Part shown: one piece after another, positions 1 to 8,637 of the stretch | How the letters are laid out: every line of letters starts with the position of its first letter | How positions within the stretch are numbered: the stretch's first letter is position 1 | DNA from: an uncultured Bacteroidota bacterium | GTDB lineage: Bacteria > Bacteroidota > Bacteroidia > Chitinophagales > Chitinophagaceae | Assembly: GCA_903829015.1 (NCBI GenBank) | Contig: CAIKOJ010000085.1 | Span: 1 to 43,563 of the forward strand | DNA length: 43,563 nt | Direction of reading: 5' to 3' | Program-made: the position numbers and the translations under genes | The notes under the pieces: generated by a model | What the model was told of the DNA's origin: nothing | Databases searched by the model: none | What the model saw: the letters and a program-made list of their open reading frames with translations, nothing else

Positions 1-82
1 CTGTGGACTGCTTTTTCTTTGATTCCATGTTTACATTTTTTGTTGGTTAACAATGGAAACACTATCTAAAGTTATGTTCTTT

Positions 83-787
83 TCAGTCCACTTTATGCTG
101 ACGATTTACAAGGATTCCATTGGGGTGATATTCGGTGCCGTCTGAATAGCCGTTGTGAACAATAACTTTCTTCAATTTTTCCCTCATGCAGATTTCGATA
201 TTTCCTTCTTCAACGATGGCGTAAGTATGTGAATTTTTTATGAGAATGTCATGTCCACGTTTCTTCAATGACTTTATAAGCGTATCAATGAACCGAAGAG
301 ATCTCTTAACATTTTCTGGCGAAACTCGTATGTCTAACATATTCTTTTCGCAATTGATCACGCCTTTAAACGACGTATGATTGAGCTTTTTATCGAGACT
401 CTCTTTGGCTGCCAAAACTAATTTATCTGGATTGACAAGCTTCTCCGGAACTGACAGTATTAACCTAGAATCATTTTCAATTTCTTTTTGTAAAACTGAA
501 AGTTGTGACCTGATTCCAGGCATTTTCTCCTCACCTTCTTCCCGGAGGCGTAGATCTATTTTTTCACTGCCAGTAAACTCTTTCGGCAGTGTCTTAGCAG
601 GAGCACGTTTTTTAAACTGTAGTTTCTGCCAATATCCGGCTTTCGGTATAGGAATATTCATCCTGATGCAGATTTTCCTTAGGCCGACATCTGATATGCT
701 ATATTTCTTTGAAAGAGTAAGCATTGGTTGCGACCAAACTAAATCATATAGTTCACGACGAGTTAGAGTTATTTCTTCCATAAACAA
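83..787 (-). CDS. Conserved hypothetical protein of island type, C-terminus damaged
   Basis: The 234-residue product opens with a stretch (about residues 6-55) typical of a widespread uncharacterised family: a LTRxELYDLVWS segment, then SISDVGLRKIC and a PxxGYWxK segment. I know no function for this family, which often sits in genomic islands. The N-terminal part looks like a small helix-turn-helix fold, but that is inference. The C-terminus looks broken. The last residues (HPNGILVNRQHKVD) end at a stop, while one base over the reading continues as KWTEKNITL, resembling the KW-T/D-K segment that normally follows in the family. A frameshift or short deletion close to the stop is therefore likely. 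The gene points away from the split tRNA-Leu beside it, which fits an island remnant. The ORF is secure; its integrity is not. Confidence 0.7.
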   Translation of the reverse strand: MFMEEITLTRRELYDLVWSQPMLTLSKKYSISDVGLRKICIRMNIPIPKAGYWQKLQFKKRAPAKTLPKEFTGSEKIDLRLREEGEEKMPGIRSQLSVLQKEIENDSRLILSVPEKLVNPDKLVLAAKESLDKKLNHTSFKGVINCEKNMLDIRVSPENVKRSLRFIDTLIKSLKKRGHDILIKNSHTYAIVEEGNIEICMREKLKKVIVHNGYSDGTEYHPNGILVNRQHKVD

Positions 788-835
788 CGCTTGCAGTTTA
801 AATTCTAAGATAAGGCTTTAGCTGAATTACTTTGA

Positions 836-868
836 GCACCGATGGCGGAATTGGTAGACGCGCCAGAC
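836..868 (+). tRNA. 5' half of tRNA-Leu, severed in the anticodon stem (pseudo/partial)
   Basis: Bases 836-868 read as the acceptor 5' strand (GCACCGA), a leucine-type D arm (GGCGGAATTGGTAGACGC) and the 5' side of the anticodon stem (CCAGAC). The tRNA then stops: the following bases (AATTGCAAAC) form no anticodon loop or 3' half. The missing half lies on the opposite strand at 1012-1068. Joining 836-868 to the reverse complement of 1012-1062 gives an 84-base tRNA-Leu(CAA) with one acceptor mismatch (A838 against G1015). As read here it cannot make a tRNA. Confidence 0.75.
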
Positions 869-930
869 AATTGCAAACAAATAAGCCGGAACTCTTAAGA
901 ATAGTGTCCAGAGCGGTTTCCAGAGGAGCA

Positions 931-950
931 TAGTGCAATTTTTAGTGCAA
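931..950. repeat. Direct repeat TAGTGCAA x2 inside the inverted segment
   Basis: TAGTGCAA occurs at 931-938 and again at 943-950, a 12-base period. It lies between the two halves of the split tRNA-Leu. Short direct repeats at such spacing are typical of arm-type binding sites of tyrosine integrases, so this may be the remains of an attachment region. That role is inference. Confidence 0.4.
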
Positions 951-967
951 GACACTTTTGAACAAAA

Positions 968-1000
968 CAAAAAAGCAGCCATGCTAATGCATAACTGCTT
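968..1000 (-). terminator. Intrinsic terminator following the tRNA-Leu 3' half
   Basis: On the minus strand AAGCAG (1000-995) pairs with CTGCTT (978-973), enclosing an inner stem ATGC/GCAT with an ATTA loop. A run of T follows (972-968 and beyond). It sits 12 bases past the 3' end of the tRNA-Leu fragment at 1012. The terminator moved together with the 3' half, so the rearranged segment includes both. Confidence 0.7.
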
Positions 1001-1011
1001 GATTGTCAATG

Positions 1012-1069
1012 TGCCCCGAACAGGAATCGAACCTGCACATCCTTGCGAATACCAGATTTTGAGTCTGGT
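1012..1069 (-). tRNA. 3' half of tRNA-Leu(CAA), inverted relative to its 5' half (partial)
   Basis: Read on the minus strand from 1068, the sequence gives the complete anticodon arm (stem CCAGA/TCTGG, seven-base loop CTCAAAA, anticodon CAA at 1061-1059). A long leucine-type variable arm, a T arm with GGTTCGATTCC, the acceptor 3' strand TCGGGGC and discriminator A at 1012 follow. Upstream of 1069 on this strand there is no D arm or acceptor 5' strand. The missing half is on the plus strand at 836-868, and the two halves share the six bases CCAGAC (863-868 and 1068-1063). CCA is not encoded. Confidence 0.8.
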
Positions 1070-1123
1070 GTAAATAAATGCTTGATAGCTGCGGAATAAT
1101 CGTTATTGCAGGGAATACCCAAC

Positions 1124-2101
1124 CTACCTCCCTACCACAATCTTATCCTTATGCACAATGCCATTTTGGTTTTGGATCGTCACCAAATAAATTCCGGATG
1201 ACCAGTACGTTGTAGCGATGGATATTGATTCACGGCTTGCTTCTGCTTTTGATTGGTAAACTATTCTGCCGGTGAAGTCGTAGACTGAAATGGTGGTGTT
1301 TTCGGTAAAGGGCTGGTTTGCGGTGATGGAGATTTCATCGAAAGCGGGATTGGGGGAGATTGAGTAGGTGGTTACAGTGGTAATGGTTTGGGCGGTGCTT
1401 AATAATGTGGCGCAGCCTATCGAATTATTAAAGTCGGGAAAATATGAATAGGGGCAACACATTGTAGCGAATGGCGCACATGAATTAATCGGAGCACGTG
1501 CCGCAGGGTGAACACCATTGTGCGAAAAACACACCAGGCTTTCGCCGTACTCAAAACATGCAAAAAGATATACAGGGAACAATGGGGCATTTGTGCATCC
1601 TACGCCTTCCAGGACGGTATAACTGCGGGGGCCGTTTTTACCAACCATGTTGAAAATCTTATGATATACTCCGTTGATTAAAGTTGAGTCGATGCTGGCC
1701 ACAGTATCAGTGTAAAAAACTGGACTGAAAATTGATCGATAACTGATTGAGTCGCCTACGTGCATATTGTAGTTATACAAAAGGTGCTCTGAGGTATCAA
1801 AATAGTACACAAACCCTGTAAGTGTATCCTCTCTTACTAAACCTCCTTTTCCGCCATCGGAACTAGTAGTACATGGACCACTGCCCGGACAGCTATAGTA
1901 AAAACGGTCTAAGGCGATATTTTTATAGACAACTCCGCCAATAACAGAGTCGGTTGTATAGTGGTAAACGTGTTCCATTGGATGGGCGTCCGCCGTAAAC
2001 GAAAGCGTTGTCCACTGATTGGTGCTGTTGGTGAATCGTATTTTTTGTGCAAAAGTGTGTAATGACAACAGCAGTAAAGAAAGTGAGAGGAGCTTTTTCA
2101 T
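1124..2101 (-). CDS. Secreted protein with type IX secretion C-terminal sorting domain
   Basis: The start is placed at the ATG at 2101 because it gives a clean signal peptide (MKKLLSLSLLLLSLHTFAQ). An in-frame extension to 2260 would bury that signal. The mature protein is rich in aromatic, Thr, Gly and Cys residues with no family I recognise. The last 75 or so residues form a Por/T9SS type A sorting domain: SPNPAFDEISI, then ISVYDFTGRIVYQS, then SSGIYLVTI and a terminal KIVV. The product (325 residues) should cross the inner membrane by Sec and the outer membrane by the type IX system, then be anchored or released. It is monocistronic, reading towards the tRNA-Leu scar. Confidence 0.8.
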   Translation of the reverse strand: MKKLLSLSLLLLSLHTFAQKIRFTNSTNQWTTLSFTADAHPMEHVYHYTTDSVIGGVVYKNIALDRFYYSCPGSGPCTTSSDGGKGGLVREDTLTGFVYYFDTSEHLLYNYNMHVGDSISYRSIFSPVFYTDTVASIDSTLINGVYHKIFNMVGKNGPRSYTVLEGVGCTNAPLFPVYLFACFEYGESLVCFSHNGVHPAARAPINSCAPFATMCCPYSYFPDFNNSIGCATLLSTAQTITTVTTYSISPNPAFDEISITANQPFTENTTISVYDFTGRIVYQSKAEASRESISIATTYWSSGIYLVTIQNQNGIVHKDKIVVGR

Positions 2102-2372
2102 AAAGAAGGTTTTATATAAAATTAGGAAATAATTGTTTAATGGCAAATAATTTAGATGCAAACAGCAAACACCATCCAATTTCTCCGCATTACTTTTTAC
2201 TTTTGAACCATTAGGAACGATGAATAAACAAACTACACCATCTTTCTCGTTCTTTTCCATTTTTTCGTTGTTGTAAAATCTTTAAATATTCTTGATATTC
2301 GCAGCTTTTACGCCTAGAAAAAAAGAAAAATAATTTCAAAATATAGGATACTTTATTTAATCAACGTTCCTT

Positions 2373-3671
2373 ATGCAGTTTCATCCCAGGTTAGCTTTTG
2401 AGCCATTGTCAGTGCAGCATGATTATCAGTCGGTTGAGTTGAAGAAACTGCTGGTGTATCTGAAGCAGCACTCGCCGTTTTATAAGCGTTTGTTTGCTGA
2501 GCACCATATCGATATACGTAACATTTACTCGGTTGCCGACCTGAAGTTTATACCCGCTACCAGCAAAAGCGATATGCAGGAGCACAACTGGGATTTTTTG
2601 TGTGTGCCGGATGCTGAGATCAAGGAGTACACATCGACCAGCGGAACCCTTGGTAAGCCCGTTTCGATAGCGCTTACTGAAAACGACCTGCACCGGCTGG
2701 CCCAAAATGAACACCAGTCGTTTTTATGTGCCGATGGTGCGCCTACAGATATTTACCAGCTCATGCTCACACTCGACAGGCAGTTTATGGCAGGCATGGC
2801 ATATTATCTGGGCATCAGGCAACTGGGGGCAGCACTGGTGAGGAGTGGTCCGGGGCTGCCGTCTTTGCAGTGGGATATCATCAACCGCCTGCAGGCAAAT
2901 AGTATAGTAAGTGTGCCGTCTTTCATTCTCAAACTGATAGAGTGGGCGCATGAACATAAAATAGACCTGAAGCATGCGCCAGTGCAAAAAGCGGTTTGTA
3001 TTGGTGAGAGCCTTAGGAACGGCGATTTTGAACTGAACGCGCTTGGGCAAAAAATTCAGGACGAATGGCCGATAAAGTTGTACTCGACGTATGCATCTAC
3101 CGAGATGCAGACAGCCTTTACAGAGTGTGGTGCCGGTATGGGCGGGCATGAGCAGCCGGATCTGGTGATACTGGAGATTCTGAACGAGCATGGAGATGCG
3201 CTGAAAGCGGGTGAATACGGCGAAGTGACAATTACTACTCTCGGTGTAGAAGGTATGCCACTGCTGCGCTACCGCACCGGCGACATCTGCGCTTATTACG
3301 ATACCGTGTGCAGCTGCGGCAGGCATTCGAGGCGGCTGAGCCCGGTAATAGGGCGCAGGCAGCAGATGATCAAGTACAAGGGTACCACCATTTATCCGCC
3401 GGCGATATTTGATATACTTAATAATATACTGTTTGTAAAGGAGTATGTGGTGGAGGTATTCACCAACGACCTGATGCTAGATGAGCTGCGGCTGCACCTA
3501 AACACTTCGCTTACCGTAGATGAGTGTGAGGTGAAGATAAGGCCGGTGCTGCAGTCGGGGTTGAGGGTAGTGCCGCTGCTGCAGTTCCATACAGCATCGG
3601 CTATACAGCAAATGCAGTTTCCGGCAAGCAGCAGGAAACAGGTGAAATTTATTGATAACAGGATACAGTAA
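2373..3671 (+). CDS. PaaK-like phenylacetate-CoA ligase / adenylate-forming enzyme
   Basis: This 432-residue protein matches the PaaK branch of adenylate-forming enzymes, which activate an aryl or acyl acid with ATP and usually load it on CoA. The glycine-rich AMP/ATP loop is STSGTLGKP at about residues 90-98, the adenine-contact region is YASTEMQTAF at about 239-248, and YRTGD lies at about 300-304. A Cys-rich CSCGRHSRR follows, then GRRQQMIKYKG and the C-terminal lid. Length is normal for the family. True phenylacetate degradation genes are absent nearby, so the substrate is unknown; a role in secondary or lipid metabolism is equally possible. Confidence 0.8.
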   Translation: MQFHPRLAFEPLSVQHDYQSVELKKLLVYLKQHSPFYKRLFAEHHIDIRNIYSVADLKFIPATSKSDMQEHNWDFLCVPDAEIKEYTSTSGTLGKPVSIALTENDLHRLAQNEHQSFLCADGAPTDIYQLMLTLDRQFMAGMAYYLGIRQLGAALVRSGPGLPSLQWDIINRLQANSIVSVPSFILKLIEWAHEHKIDLKHAPVQKAVCIGESLRNGDFELNALGQKIQDEWPIKLYSTYASTEMQTAFTECGAGMGGHEQPDLVILEILNEHGDALKAGEYGEVTITTLGVEGMPLLRYRTGDICAYYDTVCSCGRHSRRLSPVIGRRQQMIKYKGTTIYPPAIFDILNNILFVKEYVVEVFTNDLMLDELRLHLNTSLTVDECEVKIRPVLQSGLRVVPLLQFHTASAIQQMQFPASSRKQVKFIDNRIQ

Positions 3672-3735
3672 TGCCTTCGTTCGGGCGTTATTAGTTCGCT
3701 TTTTTTTGCTATTTTCACCGTTCCAAGATTCACAT

Positions 3736-4386
3736 ATGCACGCATTAATTGACATTTATCACAACCTTACCGATCCCATCTGGATAGAAAACCATTATGG
3801 ACTGTATCTGGTACTTTTTATCATCTTCGCAGAAACGGGTTTGTTTGTTGGTTTTTTCCTGCCCGGCGACTCACTGTTGTTTGTAAGTGGTATGATGATC
3901 TCAGGAGCTCATGCTCCGTTTGAAAATTCGTTTATGAATCTGCTTTACTGGATAGTGTTATTGAGTGTGGGCGGCGTGCTGGGTAATATTGTAGGGTATT
4001 GGTTTGGCAATAAATCGGGCCATATGCTTATGAAACGCCCGGATTCGTTCCTGTTTAAGAAAAAGCACCTGATGCAGGCTCACGACTTTTATGAGAAAAA
4101 AGGAGGGATTGCCATTCTGCTGGCTCGCTTTTTGCCTATTGTGAGGACTTTTGCACCTATTGTAGGTGGTATGGTGGATATGAACTACAAGAAGTTTATT
4201 ATGTATAATATAATTGGTTGTGTGCTTTGGGTATCGAGTATGACTGCTATTGGTTATATACTTGGTGAGAACAAATGGGTGAAGGAAAAGCTGGATATTA
4301 TCGTAATTCTTACCATTGTAATTACTACTGCGCCGGTGCTGATCAAAATGATATTTGGTAAGAACAAGGCGGCGGCTAATCCGTAA
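3736..4386 (+). CDS. DedA family membrane protein
   Basis: The start is taken at the ATG at 3736 (216 residues). An in-frame ATG at 3652 lies inside the upstream PaaK-like gene and would add a non-homologous extension. The sequence shows the DedA hallmarks: ENHYGLYLVLFIIFAETGLFVGFFLPGDSLL near the N-terminus, a central loop with FARFLP-like ARFLPIVRTFAPIVGGM, and several membrane spans. DedA proteins are inner-membrane lipid transporters or flippases, some now linked to recycling of undecaprenyl phosphate or phosphatidylethanolamine translocation, and they affect membrane homeostasis. It follows the ligase gene by 64 bases. Confidence 0.88.
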   Translation: MHALIDIYHNLTDPIWIENHYGLYLVLFIIFAETGLFVGFFLPGDSLLFVSGMMISGAHAPFENSFMNLLYWIVLLSVGGVLGNIVGYWFGNKSGHMLMKRPDSFLFKKKHLMQAHDFYEKKGGIAILLARFLPIVRTFAPIVGGMVDMNYKKFIMYNIIGCVLWVSSMTAIGYILGENKWVKEKLDIIVILTIVITTAPVLIKMIFGKNKAAANP

Positions 4387-4459
4387 TTATTTTCGGATAT
4401 TGTGTGGCCTTAGCTGATTCCCAACGATTGTAACAACTTTACTACCTAATAAGGCTCAG

Positions 4460-5683
4460 ATGAAGCAAAACCAGAACATAGGAATACTCAGCATACCTGT
4501 ATTAGTGGCGGCCTTAGGGTACTTTGTAGATATTTACGACCTTCTTTTATTTTCCTTCATTAGAATTGCCAGCCTCAAGAGCTTCGGTTTCACTCAGGAT
4601 CAGTCGGCCCACATAGGGCTGGGCATTATATCCTACCAGATGGCAGGTTTGATGATCGGTGGAATACTCTGGGGAGTGCTGGGTGATAAGAAGGGGAGAA
4701 TGAGTGTGTTGTTTGGTTCCATTATCATGTATTCATTGGCCAATATTGCCAACGGTTTTGTGCATGATGTAGTTCAATACGAAATCTGTAGATTTATTGC
4801 CGGTATTGGTCTGGCTGGTGAACTGGGGGCGGGCATCACACTTGTTTGTGAGCTGATACCCAAAGAAAAGAGAGGCTATGCTACCTCGTTCATTGCCGGA
4901 ATAGGTCTTACCGGCGCCATCCTGGCATATTTTATTTCCAGGGAGTTCGACTGGCGTATCTGTTACTTCATAGGTGGTGGTTTGGGATTGTTGTTGTTGT
5001 GCCTAAGGGTGAGTGTATTTGAATCGGGTATGTTTGAGATGGAGAAGAAAGAAAAAATACCGCACGGCAATTTCTTCATGTTTTTCAACAACTACGATCG
5101 GTTCAAACGCTACATGCTGGGTATTATGTTAGGCTTGCCCATATGGTATATTCTGGGGATATTGGTGCAGCTCTCTGATAAATTCGGTAAGCAGTTTGGC
5201 ATAAAAGAAGATATTGCGCCTGGAAAAGTAATGGTATTCATGTACGTGGCTATATCTATTGCCGATTTCATGTCGGGCATACTGAGCCAGTTATTGAAAA
5301 GCAGGAAGAAGGCACTATATATCTACTATCTGATCATGATCACTGGTGTGGTGCTGTACTTTTTTCAATACAATGGTAGTGCCAATAGTATGATAGTAAT
5401 TTGTATGATCATAGGTTTTGGTACGGGGTTTTGGGCATTGTTTGTAACTATAGCGGCGGAGCAATTTGGCACCAATCTGCGTGCCACAGCCACTACCACC
5501 ACACCCAATATGGTGAGAGGGTCGCTGGTAGTAATAGCTTTTCTGTTTGAATACCTCCAACGGCATACCAGCTTTATTATGTCGGGTGCCATTACCGGTG
5601 CTGTAGTAATGGCATTGGGGTGTTTTGCGCTGGTAGTATTAAAAGAAACCTACGGAAAGGATCTTAATTTTTTAGAACACTAG
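4460..5683 (+). CDS. MFS transporter, first of a tandem pair
   Basis: A 407-residue major facilitator protein with about 12 hydrophobic spans. The cytoplasmic loop 2-3 motif is GVLGDKKGRMSV, and RFIAGIGLAGELGAG in the fourth span resembles the metabolite:H+ symporter (ShiA/ProP-like) branch. A second signature is GFGTGFWALFVTIAAEQFGTNLRAT in the C-terminal half. The substrate cannot be read from sequence, but an organic anion or osmolyte is plausible. It is followed after 34 bases by a close paralogue with nearly identical motifs, so the pair is a local duplication and probably one transcript. Confidence 0.85.
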   Translation: MKQNQNIGILSIPVLVAALGYFVDIYDLLLFSFIRIASLKSFGFTQDQSAHIGLGIISYQMAGLMIGGILWGVLGDKKGRMSVLFGSIIMYSLANIANGFVHDVVQYEICRFIAGIGLAGELGAGITLVCELIPKEKRGYATSFIAGIGLTGAILAYFISREFDWRICYFIGGGLGLLLLCLRVSVFESGMFEMEKKEKIPHGNFFMFFNNYDRFKRYMLGIMLGLPIWYILGILVQLSDKFGKQFGIKEDIAPGKVMVFMYVAISIADFMSGILSQLLKSRKKALYIYYLIMITGVVLYFFQYNGSANSMIVICMIIGFGTGFWALFVTIAAEQFGTNLRATATTTTPNMVRGSLVVIAFLFEYLQRHTSFIMSGAITGAVVMALGCFALVVLKETYGKDLNFLEH

Positions 5684-5717
5684 TAAATTTTCTGCCTGGA
5701 AACTTTAAAAACAAAAG

Positions 5718-6944
5718 ATGACGCAGCAACATAAAACAGTAGGCATAATAAGTATCCCGGTAGTTGTAGCCGCACTCGGCTATTTTGTAGATATATACGA
5801 CCTTTTGCTGTTTGGGATGATCCGTAATTCCAGCCTGCAGAGCCTGGGGCTGAAATGGGAAGATGCTGTAAGTGTTGGTTTGGATATAATGAGCGTTCAG
5901 ATGTGGGGGCTGCTGCTGGGTGGTATACTGTGGGGCGTGATGGGCGATAAGAAAGGCAGGTTGAGTGTTTTGTTCGGATCGATAGTTCTTTATTCATTAG
6001 CCAATATTGCCAATGGTTTTGTACACACGATTCCTCAATATAAATGGTGCAGATTTATAGCGGGCATTGGTTTGGCTGGGGAGTTAGGAGCTGGCATTAC
6101 ATTGGTGAGTGAGCTGGTGAAGAAGGAAGTAAGGGGAATTGCCACTTCGCTTGTAGCCGGGGTAGGGCTGACCGGTGCGGTTGTTGCCTATTTTGTGTCT
6201 CAGCATTTCGACTGGCGGATGTGTTATTTTATTGGCGGGGGCCTCGGACTCATGCTGCTGTTATTGCGTATAAGTGTTTTTGAATCGGGTATGTACCACA
6301 GCCTCAAGGATACCAATCTGCAGAAAGGTAACTTTTTCATGTTTTTTACCAATAGGGTACGGCTTAAAAAATACCTGCTGGCCATTCTTATTGGGTTGCC
6401 TACCTGGTACTGTATTGGTTTGCTGATCCAGACTTCAGATAAGTTTGGCAAGGAACTGGGTATCAAAGAGGCTGTAATTCCGGGCAAGGCTGTTATGTTT
6501 GCCTACATTGCTATTTCGTTTGCCGATATACTGATAGGATTTGTTAGCCAGGTACTCAAGAGCAGAAAAAAGGCACTGTACATTTTTTACATGATCACGA
6601 TTGGTGGCATAGTCATTTACTTCAACCAGCAGGGCGGGTCTGCGACCGGTATGTACCTGATATGTGCTATACTGGGTTTTGGTACCGGGTTCTGGGCATT
6701 GTTTGTGACCATGGCGGCAGAGCATTTTGGTACCAATATGAGGGCAACAGCCGCGACCACCGTACCCAATATGGTACGCGGATCGTTGCCGCTGATCATC
6801 TACCTGTTCAAGTTTCTCACACCCGGATTTGGTGTGGTACAGGCAGGCGCTATCACCGGCACACTGGTAATGGTTATTAGTTCTATAGCCGTATTCATGA
6901 CAGAAGAAACCTTTGGCAAAGACCTGAATTTCTTTGAAGAGTAG
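5718..6944 (+). CDS. MFS transporter, second of a tandem pair
   Basis: This 408-residue product aligns along its whole length with the preceding transporter: GVMGDKKGRLSV, RFIAGIGLAGELGAGITLVSEL, FGTGFWALFVTMAAEHFGTNMRAT and the ending GKDLNFFEE. The two differ across most loop residues, so the duplication is not recent and specificity may have diverged. The stop codon lies only two bases from the stop of the convergent gene at 6947, leaving no room for a separate terminator between them. Confidence 0.85.
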   Translation: MTQQHKTVGIISIPVVVAALGYFVDIYDLLLFGMIRNSSLQSLGLKWEDAVSVGLDIMSVQMWGLLLGGILWGVMGDKKGRLSVLFGSIVLYSLANIANGFVHTIPQYKWCRFIAGIGLAGELGAGITLVSELVKKEVRGIATSLVAGVGLTGAVVAYFVSQHFDWRMCYFIGGGLGLMLLLLRISVFESGMYHSLKDTNLQKGNFFMFFTNRVRLKKYLLAILIGLPTWYCIGLLIQTSDKFGKELGIKEAVIPGKAVMFAYIAISFADILIGFVSQVLKSRKKALYIFYMITIGGIVIYFNQQGGSATGMYLICAILGFGTGFWALFVTMAAEHFGTNMRATAATTVPNMVRGSLPLIIYLFKFLTPGFGVVQAGAITGTLVMVISSIAVFMTEETFGKDLNFFEE

Positions 6945-6946
6945 GA

Positions 6947-8596
6947 TCATTCGAAAGTTACCCAAGCCAGTTTAGATTCTTTTTTCCTGCCTATCCTTTC
7001 AACTATTAGAGTGGCATAGGTGCTGATATCTTTGTTGTAATCTGATGCCTGTATATAGCAGAATGTGCCCTTGTCATCATCCGGCTCGCCAAACAGAAAG
7101 AACTTGTCAATAGAATTCTCGCCCAACTTAAAGCAGATCGTATTGGAACCAGAGACAGAACTCATTGTTCTGCGTTTTCTTTCATCTTCGCCTTTTTCGT
7201 AATTGGCAGGCAGATCGTTGAATATCACATAGCGTCCTTTGGGGGCATTGATGTAATCGAATGACATGAACTGGTTTACATTGCCGCTTATGAAGCCGTA
7301 TTGAGGAGCAGGGGTGTACACGCCCTTGCTTCTGTTAGAGATGTACAACTTAGGCAAAATGCTCTGCGTCATTTGTTTCTTACTGATCGCATAGCCGTGT
7401 ATCTCGGCTCCGGTGTCGTTTAATTCTGAGATTCCTATGGCGCCAAGAAGGGTCTTTTCCTGTACTACAGCGCCGTTTTGGGTCATTGTTTCGGTTCTGA
7501 TCTCTTCCTCCAGAATGGTGGTTGTATTGTCTTTATTAATGACCATATGCTGGGGAAGGCCCTGGAAGTCGTATTCTTTGTCGATATTGCTATGTACGTA
7601 ATCAGCTACCTTTCTGCCTAAAATTGGTTTGACATTGGTCACTGCCAGTGATTCAGGGTCGACATAGGTGAGCAGTGTCATGAAAAAAGTAGTGGTTGTT
7701 CCGGTGAAAAATTTCGTTTTCTTGCCCGTTTGAGAAAGGGTGAGCAATTGAATTCGGTTTGCATTCCGGTTGTAGGTCATTACTGATTTTGTATCATCGA
7801 AGTCTTCAGAGAAGTTGAGCAGGTTGTGCTTGAAATCTTTTTCGCCAACTGTGAGGCAGGAAACGATCACGCGGGCTGCGGCATCTTCTGAATTGCCGTT
7901 ATGACCATAGGTGGTCACATACAGGCGCTTGTTTCCGTCTACCACAGCGCCTATATACCGCAGGTATTTGAATGCGCCACCCGGTGACTCATAGAATGCA
8001 TCGTTGATGATATTGTGGCTTCCGTCGTAATGAATAACATGTATCCTTTCGCTTCTGTCTTTGGCGAAGCCATTAAAGAAAACAACACCATAACAATCTG
8101 ATGCCGGATCCTTTTCAACAATAATATCGTTGGGGTCGGCATGGCCGTATCGTACAGCCCAGCCACCGAACGGAATGTCTTTAGGCAGGCTTCCAAGGTC
8201 GTCCTCTTTAATGATAGCCCCGGTTGTGGCATTAATTCTTAGCCGGAAAAGAACAGGTTGATGTTCTTCTGCCTGAGCAAGAAACAGTACCACCTCACCG
8301 TTTATTTCATACAGTCCAGCGATCTTAGACGATTTGAGCCTGCGTTCGTCCCAAAGCTTGCTGGTAAGGGTTTTCTTAGCGATTTGTTTACGGCTCTTGT
8401 CGTAGACAACAACGTTGATGCCTTCTTTGTTGGCGGCGTGGAGGAAAACGGTTGTGCCGTTTTTAAGCTGCAGAATTTTGTTCCAGCCGTATTCAGGCTC
8501 TTCGAATGCTGCGCTTTTCTCGATGTGATACAACTGTGCAGAGGTACTTCCGGAAAGGACTGCCAGTAGGCACAAAAGGTATATTGCTTTTTTCAT
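6947..8596 (-). CDS. Secreted protein of unknown function
   Basis: A 549-residue protein with a signal peptide (MKKAIYLLCLLAVLSGSTSAQ). The rest is a long series of beta-rich segments with repeated patterns such as YVTTYGHNG and YDFQGLPQHMVINKDNTTTIL, compatible with a beta-propeller-like fold in the periplasm or on the surface. I recognise no family with known function and see no T9SS sorting domain or lipobox. It is transcribed after the thioesterase gene (41 bases apart) but has its own TATTTTTG promoter box at 8625-8632. Confidence 0.75.
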   Translation of the reverse strand: MKKAIYLLCLLAVLSGSTSAQLYHIEKSAAFEEPEYGWNKILQLKNGTTVFLHAANKEGINVVVYDKSRKQIAKKTLTSKLWDERRLKSSKIAGLYEINGEVVLFLAQAEEHQPVLFRLRINATTGAIIKEDDLGSLPKDIPFGGWAVRYGHADPNDIIVEKDPASDCYGVVFFNGFAKDRSERIHVIHYDGSHNIINDAFYESPGGAFKYLRYIGAVVDGNKRLYVTTYGHNGNSEDAAARVIVSCLTVGEKDFKHNLLNFSEDFDDTKSVMTYNRNANRIQLLTLSQTGKKTKFFTGTTTTFFMTLLTYVDPESLAVTNVKPILGRKVADYVHSNIDKEYDFQGLPQHMVINKDNTTTILEEEIRTETMTQNGAVVQEKTLLGAIGISELNDTGAEIHGYAISKKQMTQSILPKLYISNRSKGVYTPAPQYGFISGNVNQFMSFDYINAPKGRYVIFNDLPANYEKGEDERKRRTMSSVSGSNTICFKLGENSIDKFFLFGEPDDDKGTFCYIQASDYNKDISTYATLIVERIGRKKESKLAWVTFE

Positions 8597-8624
8597 ATAG
8601 ATTGATGTAAATTGAATAAGGGTG

Positions 8625-8632
8625 CAAAAATA
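8625..8632 (-). promoter_or_regulatory. Bacteroidota -7 box TATTTTTG
   Basis: On the minus strand the bases read TATTTTTG, an exact fit to the Bacteroidota -7 consensus TAnnTTTG, 28 bases upstream of the ATG at 8596. No clear TTG is seen at the -33 position, so confidence is moderate. Confidence 0.45.
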
Positions 8633-8637
8633 GTTGA

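Noticed and set aside
381..821. Plus-strand open frame opposite the island gene
   Set aside because: It is antisense to a protein with a recognisable family pattern and has low-complexity Ser/Arg-rich content typical of a shadow frame.
827..834. TTACTTTG as promoter of the split tRNA-Leu
   Set aside because: It misses the consensus A at position 2 and would lie one base before the tRNA 5' end, too close for a start site.
1124..2260. Longer start for the T9SS cargo protein at 2260
   Set aside because: The extra 53 residues would place the signal peptide in the interior of the protein.
4460..6944. One transporter split by a frameshift
   Set aside because: Each frame is a full 12-span MFS protein with its own complete set of motifs.
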